DNA from: Nakamurella sp. A5-74
GTDB taxonomy: Bacteria > Actinomycetota > Actinomycetes > Mycobacteriales > Nakamurellaceae
Assembly (NCBI RefSeq): GCF_040438885.1
Contig: NZ_CP159218.1
Coordinates: 744,001 to 808,000 of the forward strand
Direction of reading: 5' to 3'
DNA length: 64,000 bases
Shown: positions 17,322 to 24,738 of the stretch, piece after piece
Position numbering within the stretch: position 1 is the stretch's first letter
How the letters are laid out: each line of letters begins with the position of its first letter
The notes under the pieces: generated by a model
Seen by the model: only the letters and a program-made list of their open reading frames with translations
Database searches by the model: none
Told to the model about the DNA's origin: nothing
Program-made: the position numbers and the translations under genes

Positions 17322-18116
17322 TTACTGCTGCGCCGGTCGCTGGGTGCGGTCGTCGCCGTCGGTGACGGTCTCGATTTCTTCCTTGCGGACCTCGGCGTTG
17401 ACTTCCTGCTCGCCGGTGACGGTTTCGGTGCCGAGGCGGACCCGTTCGACCGGGACGGTCTCCTTCTGGACGACGGCCTGCTCGGCGGTCAGGACGACCT
17501 CGTGCTCCTCTTCGGTGAGTTCGCCGCCGGACATGGCGTCGCCTCGGTTGGCGTCGGTGATCGGCTCCCGCTCCACGACGATCTCGTCGTGTGAGACGGG
17601 GACGGTCTGGGTGACGTTCTCGGTGACGATGTACTTGCGCAGCCGGGCCCGGCCGGCCTCGACCTGCTCGGTGCCGACGTTCAGTCGCTCCTCGGAGCGG
17701 GTCATCGCGTTGTCGGTGTTGGGACCGGAGGTGTCCTGGCCCTCGACACCGGTCTGCGCGTCCATGTCGACGTCGGTCTGTCCGCCGGCGTACTGCTGGC
17801 CGCCGTCGATCTGGTAGTGCCGGTACAGCTCGTCCTCGTCGGACTCGGACAGGGGCTGGTCGGCGTCGTGGTTCGGCGCGTCCTTGATCTGGTCCTTGCT
17901 GTACGGCACGTGAAGATCACCCTCGCTGAAGGTTGCGTCGTTGAGGGGAACGAGGGACACGTTCATGCCGAACATGCCCGTCTTGACTGCTGCCCAGGCG
18001 ACCTGGCCGGTCTGGTTGTCCAGGAAGACGGTGTCGACGGTGCCGATCTTGTCGTTGTCCGGGCCGTAGACGGTGGCGCCGATGATCTCGCTCGGGTCCT
18101 GCACGTTGATGCTCAT
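17322..18116 (-). CDS. PRC-barrel / DUF2382 (YsnF-like) stress protein
   Basis: Protein of 264 aa with an N-terminal PRC-barrel (IIGATVYGPDNDKIGTVDTV, residues about 8-80), an acidic linker, and a C-terminal DUF2382 domain (MTRSEERLNVGTEQVEAGRA, VPVSHDEIVVEREPITDAN). The family is linked to general stress responses, but no biochemical role is known. ATG 18116 has AAGGAG eight bases upstream. A second in-frame ATG at 18242 has an even better AGGAGG five bases upstream and would add 42 Pro/Thr-rich residues, so two forms may exist. A second DUF2382 gene lies at 20168. Confidence 0.82.
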   Translation of the reverse strand: MSINVQDPSEIIGATVYGPDNDKIGTVDTVFLDNQTGQVAWAAVKTGMFGMNVSLVPLNDATFSEGDLHVPYSKDQIKDAPNHDADQPLSESDEDELYRHYQIDGGQQYAGGQTDVDMDAQTGVEGQDTSGPNTDNAMTRSEERLNVGTEQVEAGRARLRKYIVTENVTQTVPVSHDEIVVEREPITDANRGDAMSGGELTEEEHEVVLTAEQAVVQKETVPVERVRLGTETVTGEQEVNAEVRKEEIETVTDGDDRTQRPAQQ

Positions 18117-18263
18117 GCTGTGACTCCTTGATGTGGTGGGTGTCCCGGTGGCGGATTCCGCCGGGACGGCCTGCGGAACTGCGGACTGCAGGGAGGGACC
18201 CGGCCGCGGTCGGGTCGGGGTGATGCGTTCACCGAAAACCATCGGTCCTCCTGTAGGGGCTGA

Positions 18264-18292
18264 TACCCGTATCGACTGCAGCGATGCGGGTA
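18264..18292 (-). terminator. stem-loop between channel-like gene and PRC-barrel gene
   Basis: TACCCGTATCG and CGATGCGGGTA pair as an 11-bp stem with one wobble or mismatch around the loop ACTGCAG. It lies 9 bp after the stop of the upstream gene and just before the longer start of the PRC-barrel gene. It may end the first transcript or attenuate read-through. Confidence 0.5.
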
Positions 18293-18301
18293 CCGACGGG
18301 G

Positions 18302-19081
18302 TCAGTGACGGCGCGGGGATGCGCCCTGGGTGTTGCCGCCCATCTGCTTCGCCTGGGCGGCGGCCTGCTGGGTCTGCGCCTGCACGGAGGGGGCGTTGCG
18401 GGCGGCCTCGGCCATCTTCGGCTTCTCCTCGTCGTACTTGGCGAGGGTCTTCTCCCAGCGCTGCTGCATCGGCTTGATGAGCCCGCCGCCGGCGCCGACG
18501 ACGATGACGCCGACCAGCGCGGCCAGGATCGCGATCAGTACCGGGGTGGTGACGGTGGTGGCGATGCCGACCTGGTTCAGGGCGGCGACCACACCGAGGA
18601 ACAGGATGAAGATGCTGGCCACGTTGGCCAGGACCTTCCCGTAGGACAGACCACCCAGGGTGTTCTGGATCAGGCCCTTCACCGCGGCGGCGATCGCGGC
18701 GGCGATGATCACGATCAGGATGGCCACGATCAGGGCCGGGATGAAGGTGATCAGCCGGGTCAACAGGTCACTGATCGGGTTCGGCCCGAAGACGCCGAAC
18801 GCGAGCTGCAGCACGAACAGCATCAATGCGTAGTAGACGATCTTCGCGACGATGTCCGAGGCGTCGAACGAGCTCTTCTCGAGGGCCTTCTTGATGCCGC
18901 CGCGCTCCACCGCACGGTCGAAACCCGCCTTCTCCAGGAGCTTGGAGATGGCCTTGGCGATCATCTTCGCGATGAACCAGCCGATCAACAGGATCAGCAG
19001 GAACGCCAGCAACTTCGGCAGGAACGTGACGATGTTGCTCAACGCATTCGTCAGGGACTGTTTCAAGGGGGACTCCTCCAT
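18302..19081 (-). CDS. conserved TM-helix (mechanosensitive-channel-like) membrane protein
   Basis: Membrane protein of up to 259 aa with the conserved TM-helix repeat (PF05552) also found near MscS-like channels: LPKLLAFLLILLIGWFIAKM followed by the amphipathic ISKLLEKAGFDRAVERGG. Further helices are near IVYYALMLFVLQLAFGVFG, FIPALIVAILIVIIAAAIAA, ANVASIFILFLGVVAALNQV and PVLIAILAALVGVIVVGAGG. The C-terminal 60 residues are charged and Gln/Ala-rich. The ATG at 19081 overlaps its own GGAGGAG; a TTG at 19066 placed six bases after that site may be the real start. A SigF-type promoter lies upstream at 19128-19152. Confidence 0.8.
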   Translation of the reverse strand: MEESPLKQSLTNALSNIVTFLPKLLAFLLILLIGWFIAKMIAKAISKLLEKAGFDRAVERGGIKKALEKSSFDASDIVAKIVYYALMLFVLQLAFGVFGPNPISDLLTRLITFIPALIVAILIVIIAAAIAAAVKGLIQNTLGGLSYGKVLANVASIFILFLGVVAALNQVGIATTVTTPVLIAILAALVGVIVVGAGGGLIKPMQQRWEKTLAKYDEEKPKMAEAARNAPSVQAQTQQAAAQAKQMGGNTQGASPRRH

Positions 19082-19127
19082 CGGGGGCTGGACATGCGCA
19101 GCCTCGACGAGCCTGCGCAGGAGGAAA

Positions 19128-19152
19128 GTACCCCTGATTTTATCTTGTAAAC
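19128..19152 (-). promoter_or_regulatory. SigF/SigB-type stress promoter
   Basis: Reading leftward: GTTT (19152-19149), a 15-base spacer, then GGGTAC (19133-19128). This matches the actinobacterial SigF-group consensus GTTT-N15-GGGTA. It lies 47 bp upstream of the channel-like gene and fits the stress-related neighbours. Confidence 0.65.
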
Positions 19153-19233
19153 AGCCTACTGGCTGGGCTTATTACGCTGTACGGTGCGGCTGGCGGCGCC
19201 CAGAGTGAGCAGAGAGCTCCTCGCCGTCGCGCG

Positions 19234-20013
19234 TCAGGAGGCCGGTCCGCCTGCGGTCGACGGGGGATGGCGCTCCAGATGATCCAGCCGGTCGAGCAGG
19301 CTCTCCAGGGACTCCTCGAACTCCTCGGCAGAATGGTCCTGCGACAGCTCCGACTCGAGGGACTTCAGCTGCGGGTATTCGCTCAGATCGGTGCGAGGTA
19401 CTTCATCGGGGTCGGCCTGTTCGATGGGACCGATGTCGTCGCCCTGTGCGGAGACCTCCAGCAGCAGATGCCCGAGCAGGAAACTCGAGAAGGCTCGGTA
19501 GGCCGCGACGCAGGAGGCGTCGGTGAACCGGCACCGTTTCATCGTGTCCAGGAACGACTCCATCCATCGCAGGCTCCGCAACGGCGGACGCACCCACGGC
19601 GCCGCCGGTGGTCGGGTCGCGATCAGCGGGAACACCTGCGGGTGGGCAAGCGCGATCCGCCGGACCCCGTGCGCCAACCGTTGCAGGTAGTCCTGCCACT
19701 GATCGCCGGACATGTGGACGTCGGGATCGCCGTACAGATCGTCGATCACCAACTCGACCACACCGTCCAGCAGGTCCTCCCGGCTGTGGACGTAGTGGTA
19801 CAGCGCCATTGCTTCGACTCCGAGCGAAGCCCCGAGGCGGCGCATCGTCAGATGGCGTAGATCGTTCTCATCGATCATCACCACTGCGGCGCGCAGGATC
19901 TTCTGACGGTCCAAGGGCGCCCGGCCGGTCGGAGACTCGACGGTCAAGGTGGGGGCGGCTGCCGACCCCAGGCCCTCCGGGCTGTCCGGATCCACACGGT
20001 CATCGGTGCTCAC
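19234..20013 (-). CDS. TetR-family transcriptional regulator (TetR_C type)
   Basis: Repressor of 259 aa. After a ~30-residue hydrophilic lead-in, the helix-turn-helix is DRQKILRAAVVMIDENDLRH followed by TMRRLGASLGVEAMALYHYV. The C-terminal ligand domain resembles TetR_C (WMESFLDTMKRCRFTDASCV) and ends in a long acidic helix. I chose GTG 20013 because GAGGAG lies six bases upstream; the frame stays open much further upstream without coding signals. It is divergent from a DUF2382 gene, with the palindrome CTTACGGCGTAAG between them, so it probably regulates itself and that gene. Confidence 0.88.
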   Translation of the reverse strand: MSTDDRVDPDSPEGLGSAAAPTLTVESPTGRAPLDRQKILRAAVVMIDENDLRHLTMRRLGASLGVEAMALYHYVHSREDLLDGVVELVIDDLYGDPDVHMSGDQWQDYLQRLAHGVRRIALAHPQVFPLIATRPPAAPWVRPPLRSLRWMESFLDTMKRCRFTDASCVAAYRAFSSFLLGHLLLEVSAQGDDIGPIEQADPDEVPRTDLSEYPQLKSLESELSQDHSAEEFEESLESLLDRLDHLERHPPSTAGGPAS

Positions 20014-20100
20014 ACTGGTCTCCTCGACACTCAGGTCACCCACGGTGCTGAAGGTGTAGGTGCAACGTACGTGAACTGTCCCCACCTCACGACTCAATCT

Positions 20101-20113
20101 CTTACGGCGTAAG
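20101..20113. promoter_or_regulatory. candidate TetR operator
   Basis: CTTACGGCGTAAG is a perfect 13-bp palindrome (odd centre) in the 154-bp divergent space between the TetR gene and the DUF2382 gene. Binding by the adjacent TetR protein is inference from position and symmetry. Confidence 0.5.
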
Positions 20114-20167
20114 GTCTGCGGGCAGTGGGTCGGCCAGCGCCCATTCCTTGTTCCAGGGAGGCAATAG

Positions 20168-20644
20168 ATGACTGCAGCTCCGACCCCCGAAGAGTTCGCT
20201 CCGCACCAGGGAGCCGACGACCGCGGGGCGACCGATGACCGCGCTGTCCCAGACGATGCGTGGATGACTCGATCCGAGGAGCACCTGCGCGTCACAACCC
20301 AACGGGTGGCCACCACCAGGGTCCGGCTGCGGAAACAGATCGTCACCGAGATGCAGACCATCACCGTCCCTGTATCCCGGGAAGAGATCGTCATCGACCG
20401 AGAACCCATCACCGACGCCGACGCAGCCGACGAATTACTCCCGACGGCCGACGAACAGCAGGACTTCGAGATCATCCTGTACGCGGAACGCCCCGTCGTG
20501 ACGATGGAAAACATTGCCATCGAACGGATCCGAGTCAGCACGAGAACCGTGACCGAGGACCGGACCGTCACCGAACCCGTCGGTAAGGAGCAGATCGAAC
20601 TGCACGAAGACCCCCTGGGGGATACCCACCGGTCGACGACATGA
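20168..20644 (+). CDS. DUF2382 (YsnF-like) protein
   Basis: Protein of 158 aa made mostly of one DUF2382 domain: MTRSEEHLRVTTQRVATTR, then VPVSREEIVIDREPITDADA, and a C-terminal repeat of the same fold (ERIRVSTRTVTEDRTVTEP). It lacks the PRC-barrel of its relative at 17322. The ATG at 20168 follows GGGAGG by six bases. There is no signal peptide. It is divergent from the TetR gene and probably under its control. The family is associated with stress; no mechanism is established. Confidence 0.8.
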   Translation: MTAAPTPEEFAPHQGADDRGATDDRAVPDDAWMTRSEEHLRVTTQRVATTRVRLRKQIVTEMQTITVPVSREEIVIDREPITDADAADELLPTADEQQDFEIILYAERPVVTMENIAIERIRVSTRTVTEDRTVTEPVGKEQIELHEDPLGDTHRSTT

Positions 20645-20892
20645 CACCAACCGCAGCTACAGCCCAGCCGTGCCTGAACCGGACCGATGAGGGCAAGGGT
20701 TGACAGCCGGGCTCGTCCCAGGTCCTGCCGCGCGGTCGCCACGTGCCTGTCGCTCGCACCCGAGCCCAGCCCGTGCGGCCCGACGGGCATGTCGCTCCGA
20801 ACGGTGTCTCCGGAGGTGGGGAACTGGTCGTCGCCGGGGATCCTGATCCCGTGATCGGATGGCACGTCCGGTGGGATGCCAGTGTCCGGGTG
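20645..20892. other. convergent spacer with no gene
   Basis: This 248-bp stretch separates the DUF2382 gene and the anti-sigma gene, which point at each other. Open frames here lack ribosome sites and domains. A GCCCGT...ACGGGC inverted pair near 20770 could help end transcription, but I see no clear terminator. Confidence 0.4.
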
Positions 20893-21561
20893 TCAGCGGT
20901 TCGACAGCACGGTGATTCCGGTGTCTGTGACGATCTCCACGCGGTCGATGTCGTCGATCCTGGACGGGGTGGCGCCGGTCAGTTCTGCTTGGCCGTTCTG
21001 GGTTGCCTGCCAGGTCGCGGCTGTGCTCTGCCGACCCTCGTCGTCGATCGTGCGCACCGAGAACGCTCCGGTGCGGGGCAGATCCGAGAGCACCAGGTGC
21101 ACCTGCGTGCCCCACGGTTTGCTGAGCAACGACAACGAGCCGCGGGAGCTGACACCGGTGGCGGCGGTCAGGTCCCGGCGAACTGTCGCAGCATCGACCA
21201 CCGCGGGACCGCTGCTCGTCAGTACGAGGATCAGTGCCACGCAGGCGGCGACAGCGGCGGCCAGGCCGCCGCCGGCGACCACCCGCCATCGTCGCACCGT
21301 GCGACGAAAGCTGTCCTGCTCCGACCGGATGGCCGCGAGGGTCGACACCTGCAGCGCGGCGGACGGGGTCGGCTCCTGCTGCTGCACCTCGGTGAGCGAC
21401 AACCGGCCCATCAGACCGGGGAGGCCGGCGAAGGACACCAGCTCACGTCGACAGTCCGCGCACCCCGCGAGATGCTCCTCGAGCTCGCTGCGATCGCCCG
21501 CGTCCAGTGCGCCGAGCACGTACGCGCCCAACGACAGCTGCGCCTGCGTGTGATCGATCAT
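20893..21561 (-). CDS. anti-sigma factor with zinc-finger (zf-HC2/RskA-like)
   Basis: Membrane-anchored anti-sigma factor of 222 aa. The N-terminal cytoplasmic domain has the HxxxCxxC zinc motif HLAGCADC within LSLGAYVLGALDAGDRSELE. One membrane helix (VVAGGGLAAAVAACVALILV) precedes an extracytoplasmic domain that resembles the RskA sensor domain. The ATG at 21561 overlaps the stop of the sigma gene (ATGA), the usual coupling of such pairs. The frame is open upstream to 21888, but that part is actually the middle of the sigma gene (see that entry). It should hold its partner sigma factor inactive until released; the signal is unknown. Confidence 0.85.
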   Translation of the reverse strand: MIDHTQAQLSLGAYVLGALDAGDRSELEEHLAGCADCRRELVSFAGLPGLMGRLSLTEVQQQEPTPSAALQVSTLAAIRSEQDSFRRTVRRWRVVAGGGLAAAVAACVALILVLTSSGPAVVDAATVRRDLTAATGVSSRGSLSLLSKPWGTQVHLVLSDLPRTGAFSVRTIDDEGRQSTAATWQATQNGQAELTGATPSRIDDIDRVEIVTDTGITVLSNR

Positions 21562-22079
21562 CGCCCGACCCCCATCTCTGTCAACGCCGACCGGAGCGCC
21601 CGCATCGCGTAGTAGGTGCGCGATTTCACCGTTCCGACAGGAACACCCAACACCTGGGCAGCTTCGCTGACCGAGCGGCCCATCCAGAAACACTCCACCA
21701 GGACCTGGCGATGCTCGTCGGAGAGCCGCTGCAACGCCTCGGCCATCGTCCGACTCCACGGCTCGATCGATGGCGTTCTCGGTGTTTCCGGCGGCGGCCA
21801 TGGCATCGTCGTCATGGACCAGCACGGGTCGCGATGACGACGCCCGGTGCGCATCCGTCAGGAGATTTCTGGCGCACGTAACAGCCACGGTCGCAGCGAC
21901 CGCTCGCCGAGTTCGAGGCTGTCGACCTGGCGCCAGGCCCGCACCAGGACCTCCTGGACCGCGTCCTCGGCCCGCTGCCGATCGCCGGTGAAGCGCAGAC
22001 AGAACGCGAACAGGATGCTGCCGTGTTCGCGGAGCACTCCTTCCACGAACGCAGCGTCAGCCGTCAATTCCGCAGCCAT
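21558..22079 (-). pseudogene. ECF sigma factor gene with two apparent frameshifts
   Basis: Region 2 reads from ATG 22079 (LFAFCLRFTGDRQRAEDAVQ ... LRPWLLRA) and then hits a stop at 21858. The expected continuation (ARNLLTDAHRAS ... AIDRAVES) is present but in the next frame, from about 21873 to 21750. Region 4 (MAEALQRLSDEHRQVLVECF, then GVPVGTVKSRTYYAMRALRS) returns to the first frame from about 21749 and ends at 21558. One missing base near 21875 and a compensating change near 21750 would give a normal ECF factor of about 173 aa. Either the gene is inactivated or the sequence has two errors. The downstream anti-sigma gene is intact. GGAGAGGG precedes the start. Confidence 0.75.
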
Positions 22080-22159
22080 GTGCGCCCTCTCCGTCCCTTA
22101 CACCCTCTGCTCACCGATTCCGGTTCCGAGTCGGTGGTCTCGCCGGTCTCGTGGACGGG

Positions 22160-22720
22160 TCAGCTACTGCTGGATGTCATCGGGGCGCCGCTGGTGGTGA
22201 TCTTGACCCCGTCGGTCCCGACGACCCACCAGGTACCCATCACGCCCTGTCCTGCGACGTCACCGGCAGCAGCGTCCTTGGCAAAGTAGTACAGGGGGCG
22301 TCCATCCAGGGTGACCTGCTGGCTGCCGTCGACGCCGGTGATGGTGCCGACCTTGCCGGTGACCCCGTCGACGGTGGTGGCGTCCGTGCCGGCAACGAGT
22401 GCCGGCCACACTGTGGCGCACTTGTCGACGCAGGCGCTGGAACCGGAGTTCGCGGTGTCCTTGTCGAACACGTAGAGGGTTTTGCCGGCACTGTCGACGA
22501 GGATCTTGCCCAGGGACAAGGACGCGGTCTTCAGCGTGACAGGACCCGTCGCGGTGCCGGCCGATGAGGCAGGGGGGCCGGTCATCGATGCTCCCGCAGC
22601 GGTCGTGGATGCGACTGCCGGGGTCGAACTGGCTGCCGGGGTGTCCGCGCCGCAACCGGTGAGGGCCAGTGCGGCGGCGGCGGCCAGACCGAGGGTGCCG
22701 AGAAGGATGCGTGAGGTCAT
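22160..22720 (-). CDS. lipoprotein with secreted repeats (Lipoprotein_15, PF03640)
   Basis: Secreted lipoprotein of 186 aa. ATG 22720 has AGGAG eight bases upstream. The signal ends in the lipobox ALTGCG, then comes a ~40-residue Ser/Thr/Ala/Pro linker. Two repeats of the PF03640 type follow: GKILVDSAGKTLYVFDKDTA with SACVDKCATVWPAL, and VTLDGRPLYYFAKDAAAGDV with MGTWWVVGTDG. The function of this repeat is unknown; related genes are often next to extracytoplasmic sigma/anti-sigma pairs, as here (80 bp upstream of the sigma gene in the same direction). It may be a sensor or a target of that system. Confidence 0.85.
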   Translation of the reverse strand: MTSRILLGTLGLAAAAALALTGCGADTPAASSTPAVASTTAAGASMTGPPASSAGTATGPVTLKTASLSLGKILVDSAGKTLYVFDKDTANSGSSACVDKCATVWPALVAGTDATTVDGVTGKVGTITGVDGSQQVTLDGRPLYYFAKDAAAGDVAGQGVMGTWWVVGTDGVKITTSGAPMTSSSS

Positions 22721-22814
22721 GGTGGATTCTCCTGAGCTGGTGTGGTGGTTGTACCGGCTGACACGGCGCGGCGGTCGAGATGGTTCACCGCGGGGGAACT
22801 CAGATCTCGACCCG

Positions 22815-23402
22815 TCAGATCTGCATCGCCCGGGACAACGCCGCCACGATGCGGACGTGCTGTTCGGCACGGTGGCGTCCGTTGGCCGGCGAAGGATGGG
22901 GGGCCGCGAGAACTGTTCGGATGACGGGGGTGTCGTGGAGGGTGAAGTAGCGCATGACGCCGTCGAGGGCCGGCTGCCCGAGGGTGACGATGCTGCGCAG
23001 CAGCGGCAGCGCTGTCATCAGTTCGTGAAGTGCGTCGCGGGCACTGTCGAGCTCGGCCGACCTGATCACGGCCGGCGGGCCGGGGTCTGCCCACGGAATC
23101 ATGTTCCAGCGCAGGTAGTCGCGCCTGGTGATGCCGGACGCGATGCGGGCGTCGCGAAAAGCGCGGGACGACCGGTTCGGGTTGTCCTCGCTGCTCACTG
23201 CCTCGTCACCCCTGGCCACCGTGTCGGCGGCAGGGCGCTCCAGCAACACCAGCACCCGTGCCCGTGTACGTCCACTGTCGGGGTCGAAGGCCGGCACGAA
23301 TCGTCCGGGAGCAGCCGCACGCCAACGGCTCACGAGGTCGTCCAGCGCATCGGGGGCCGGGGGTGTCACCCGGGTCCCGACCGGAGGGGGTGCGTCGGGC
23401 AT
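22815..23402 (-). CDS. uracil-DNA glycosylase superfamily protein
   Basis: Protein of 195 aa. The C-terminal PHPSPANGRHR matches the DNA-intercalation motif of the UDG superfamily, and WNMIPWADPG lies where the uracil-pocket segment is expected. The catalytic motif I (usually GxDPG) is not clear; RVLVLLERP stands in that place, so activity on uracil is uncertain. The ATG overlaps the stop of a 25-codon ORF by one base (TGATG), and that ORF in turn overlaps the transporter gene, so all three are translated together. Some UDG-fold proteins of this type have no known substrate. Confidence 0.6.
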   Translation of the reverse strand: MPDAPPPVGTRVTPPAPDALDDLVSRWRAAAPGRFVPAFDPDSGRTRARVLVLLERPAADTVARGDEAVSSEDNPNRSSRAFRDARIASGITRRDYLRWNMIPWADPGPPAVIRSAELDSARDALHELMTALPLLRSIVTLGQPALDGVMRYFTLHDTPVIRTVLAAPHPSPANGRHRAEQHVRIVAALSRAMQI

Positions 23403-23479
23403 CACGATGTCAGCGCGGCGAGGTCGAGAGTGCTGCCCGCGGACCGGGTGGGTGCCAGCAGGATCAGGTCAGTGGTCAT
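23402..23479 (-). CDS. 25-codon micro-ORF coupled to both neighbours
   Basis: Starts MTTDLILLAPTRS and ends LDLAALTS. Its ATG overlaps the TGA of the transporter gene (ATGA) and its TGA overlaps the ATG of the UDG-like gene (TGATG). Such double coupling suggests it is translated, if only to carry ribosomes from one gene to the next. The peptide has no recognisable motif. Chance is the alternative. Confidence 0.4.
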   Translation of the reverse strand: MTTDLILLAPTRSAGSTLDLAALTS

Positions 23480-24654
23480 GGTTGTCCGTCCGGTCGTGGG
23501 GTCGCGCCGGGGGGAATCAGCAGCGTTCCCCGGATGACACTTCCGTGAAAGGTACGCACCGCGACCAGCGTCCAGGCGGCGACGAGGAATGCGTAGTAGC
23601 CGGCGGCCAGCACCCGCAGCACCACAGAACCGGTGTGCAGGGTCAGACCACTCAGACCGGTGACGCAGGTGCCGACGGGGAAAGTGAAGGACCACCACGT
23701 GAGCGAGAACGGCAGCCCCTGCCGTGCCGTGCGCACGGTGATGGCGGCGGCGACGGCGGTCCACAGCAGCAGGAATCCCAGCATCGGCAGGCCGTAGATC
23801 ACACCGAACACCTCGAGCCCGGTCGACCACGGAGCGGGAACAGCCAGATGCGCGTTGCCGCCGAGCAGGTTCGCGGCCGTGATGGACTGCCCGATCGGCC
23901 CGAGCACGATCCACAGGGTCGGGACCATTCCGGCGGGTCCGACCCGGTGCCGGGCGAGCCGGGCCCAGATCAGGGTGATGATGATCAGCGACGAGATCAG
24001 GCTCAGCCCGAACATTGCGTAGCAGGCCAGCAACAGGTTCAGGCGCAGCTGACCGGGCGGGACGTGCGGCAACAACAAAGCCCCCGTAGCTGCGGACACC
24101 ATGGGCGGCACCACGGGCATCAACCAGCCACCGAACGCACTGTCGTCCGCGACGTCGTGGCGGGTGAACGTGAGATACGGGACCGCGACCGCCGTGACGA
24201 GACCCAGCACGGTGCCTGCGGTCCACAGGACCATGTCGATGGCCACTGCGGCGGTACTGCCGATCACGTCGGTCCCGAGCAGCAGGGTGCCGGCACCGAC
24301 AGTCATCAGGGCCATCGGCGGGGCGCCGTAGAAGGGCGCCATCACCGGGTGCAGATGGTGGGCGACGGCTGCCGCGCGGTGACGTCGCCAGTGCACTGCG
24401 GTGGCGACGGTGAGCCAGATGAGCAGCAGCGCAGCCAGGGCCCACACCACGGTCGCCGCCCCGCGCAGACCCGGGAACTGCACCGGCAAGGTCGCCGCCG
24501 CGGTGGCCACGATGCCGGTACCCATCACCGAGGCGAACCAGTTCGGCGTGATGTGCGCGAAGGCCTGACCCGGAGCCTGCAGATCACGCAACACCAGTCG
24601 ACCGGCGGGACGCGGGAGTTGTGGTGAGTCGGGTTGCTCGACGGTCATGCTCAT
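23476..24654 (-). CDS. TehA/SLAC1-family (tellurite-resistance/dicarboxylate) transporter
   Basis: Integral membrane protein of about 392 aa with ten predicted helices in the TDT/SLAC1 fold. The N-terminal HITPNWFASVMGTGIVATA is the typical family start, and GGWLMPVVPPMVSAATGALL and WWSFTFPVGTC are further family blocks. Members export sulfite or move C4-dicarboxylates or anions; the substrate is not readable here. The start may be 24654 or 24648. It is divergent from a LysR regulator with inverted repeats in the shared 84-bp space, which suggests direct control. Confidence 0.85.
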   Translation of the reverse strand: MSMTVEQPDSPQLPRPAGRLVLRDLQAPGQAFAHITPNWFASVMGTGIVATAAATLPVQFPGLRGAATVVWALAALLLIWLTVATAVHWRRHRAAAVAHHLHPVMAPFYGAPPMALMTVGAGTLLLGTDVIGSTAAVAIDMVLWTAGTVLGLVTAVAVPYLTFTRHDVADDSAFGGWLMPVVPPMVSAATGALLLPHVPPGQLRLNLLLACYAMFGLSLISSLIIITLIWARLARHRVGPAGMVPTLWIVLGPIGQSITAANLLGGNAHLAVPAPWSTGLEVFGVIYGLPMLGFLLLWTAVAAAITVRTARQGLPFSLTWWSFTFPVGTCVTGLSGLTLHTGSVVLRVLAAGYYAFLVAAWTLVAVRTFHGSVIRGTLLIPPGATPRPDGQP

Positions 24655-24695
24655 ACCGACCACGCTGCCTGCTGCGGGTGGGGTGGCGGTAGAGG

Positions 24696-24728
24696 CAAGG
24701 ACTTGTACGGTCACAAGGAGCGCTTGTG
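24696..24728. promoter_or_regulatory. candidate LysR operator
   Basis: Two inverted repeats: CAAGGACTTG (24696-24705) and CACAAG-gagcg-CTTGTG (24712-24728). Both use CAAG/CTTG half sites. They lie in the short divergent region between the TehA-type transporter and the LysR gene, the usual position for LysR control. Confidence 0.5.
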
Positions 24729-24738
24729 GAGGTGATCG

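Noticed and set aside
18264-18274. GGGTAT (leftward) as a second SigF-type promoter before the PRC-barrel gene
   Set aside because: The required GTTT 15 bases upstream is missing, and the hexamer is part of a stem-loop.
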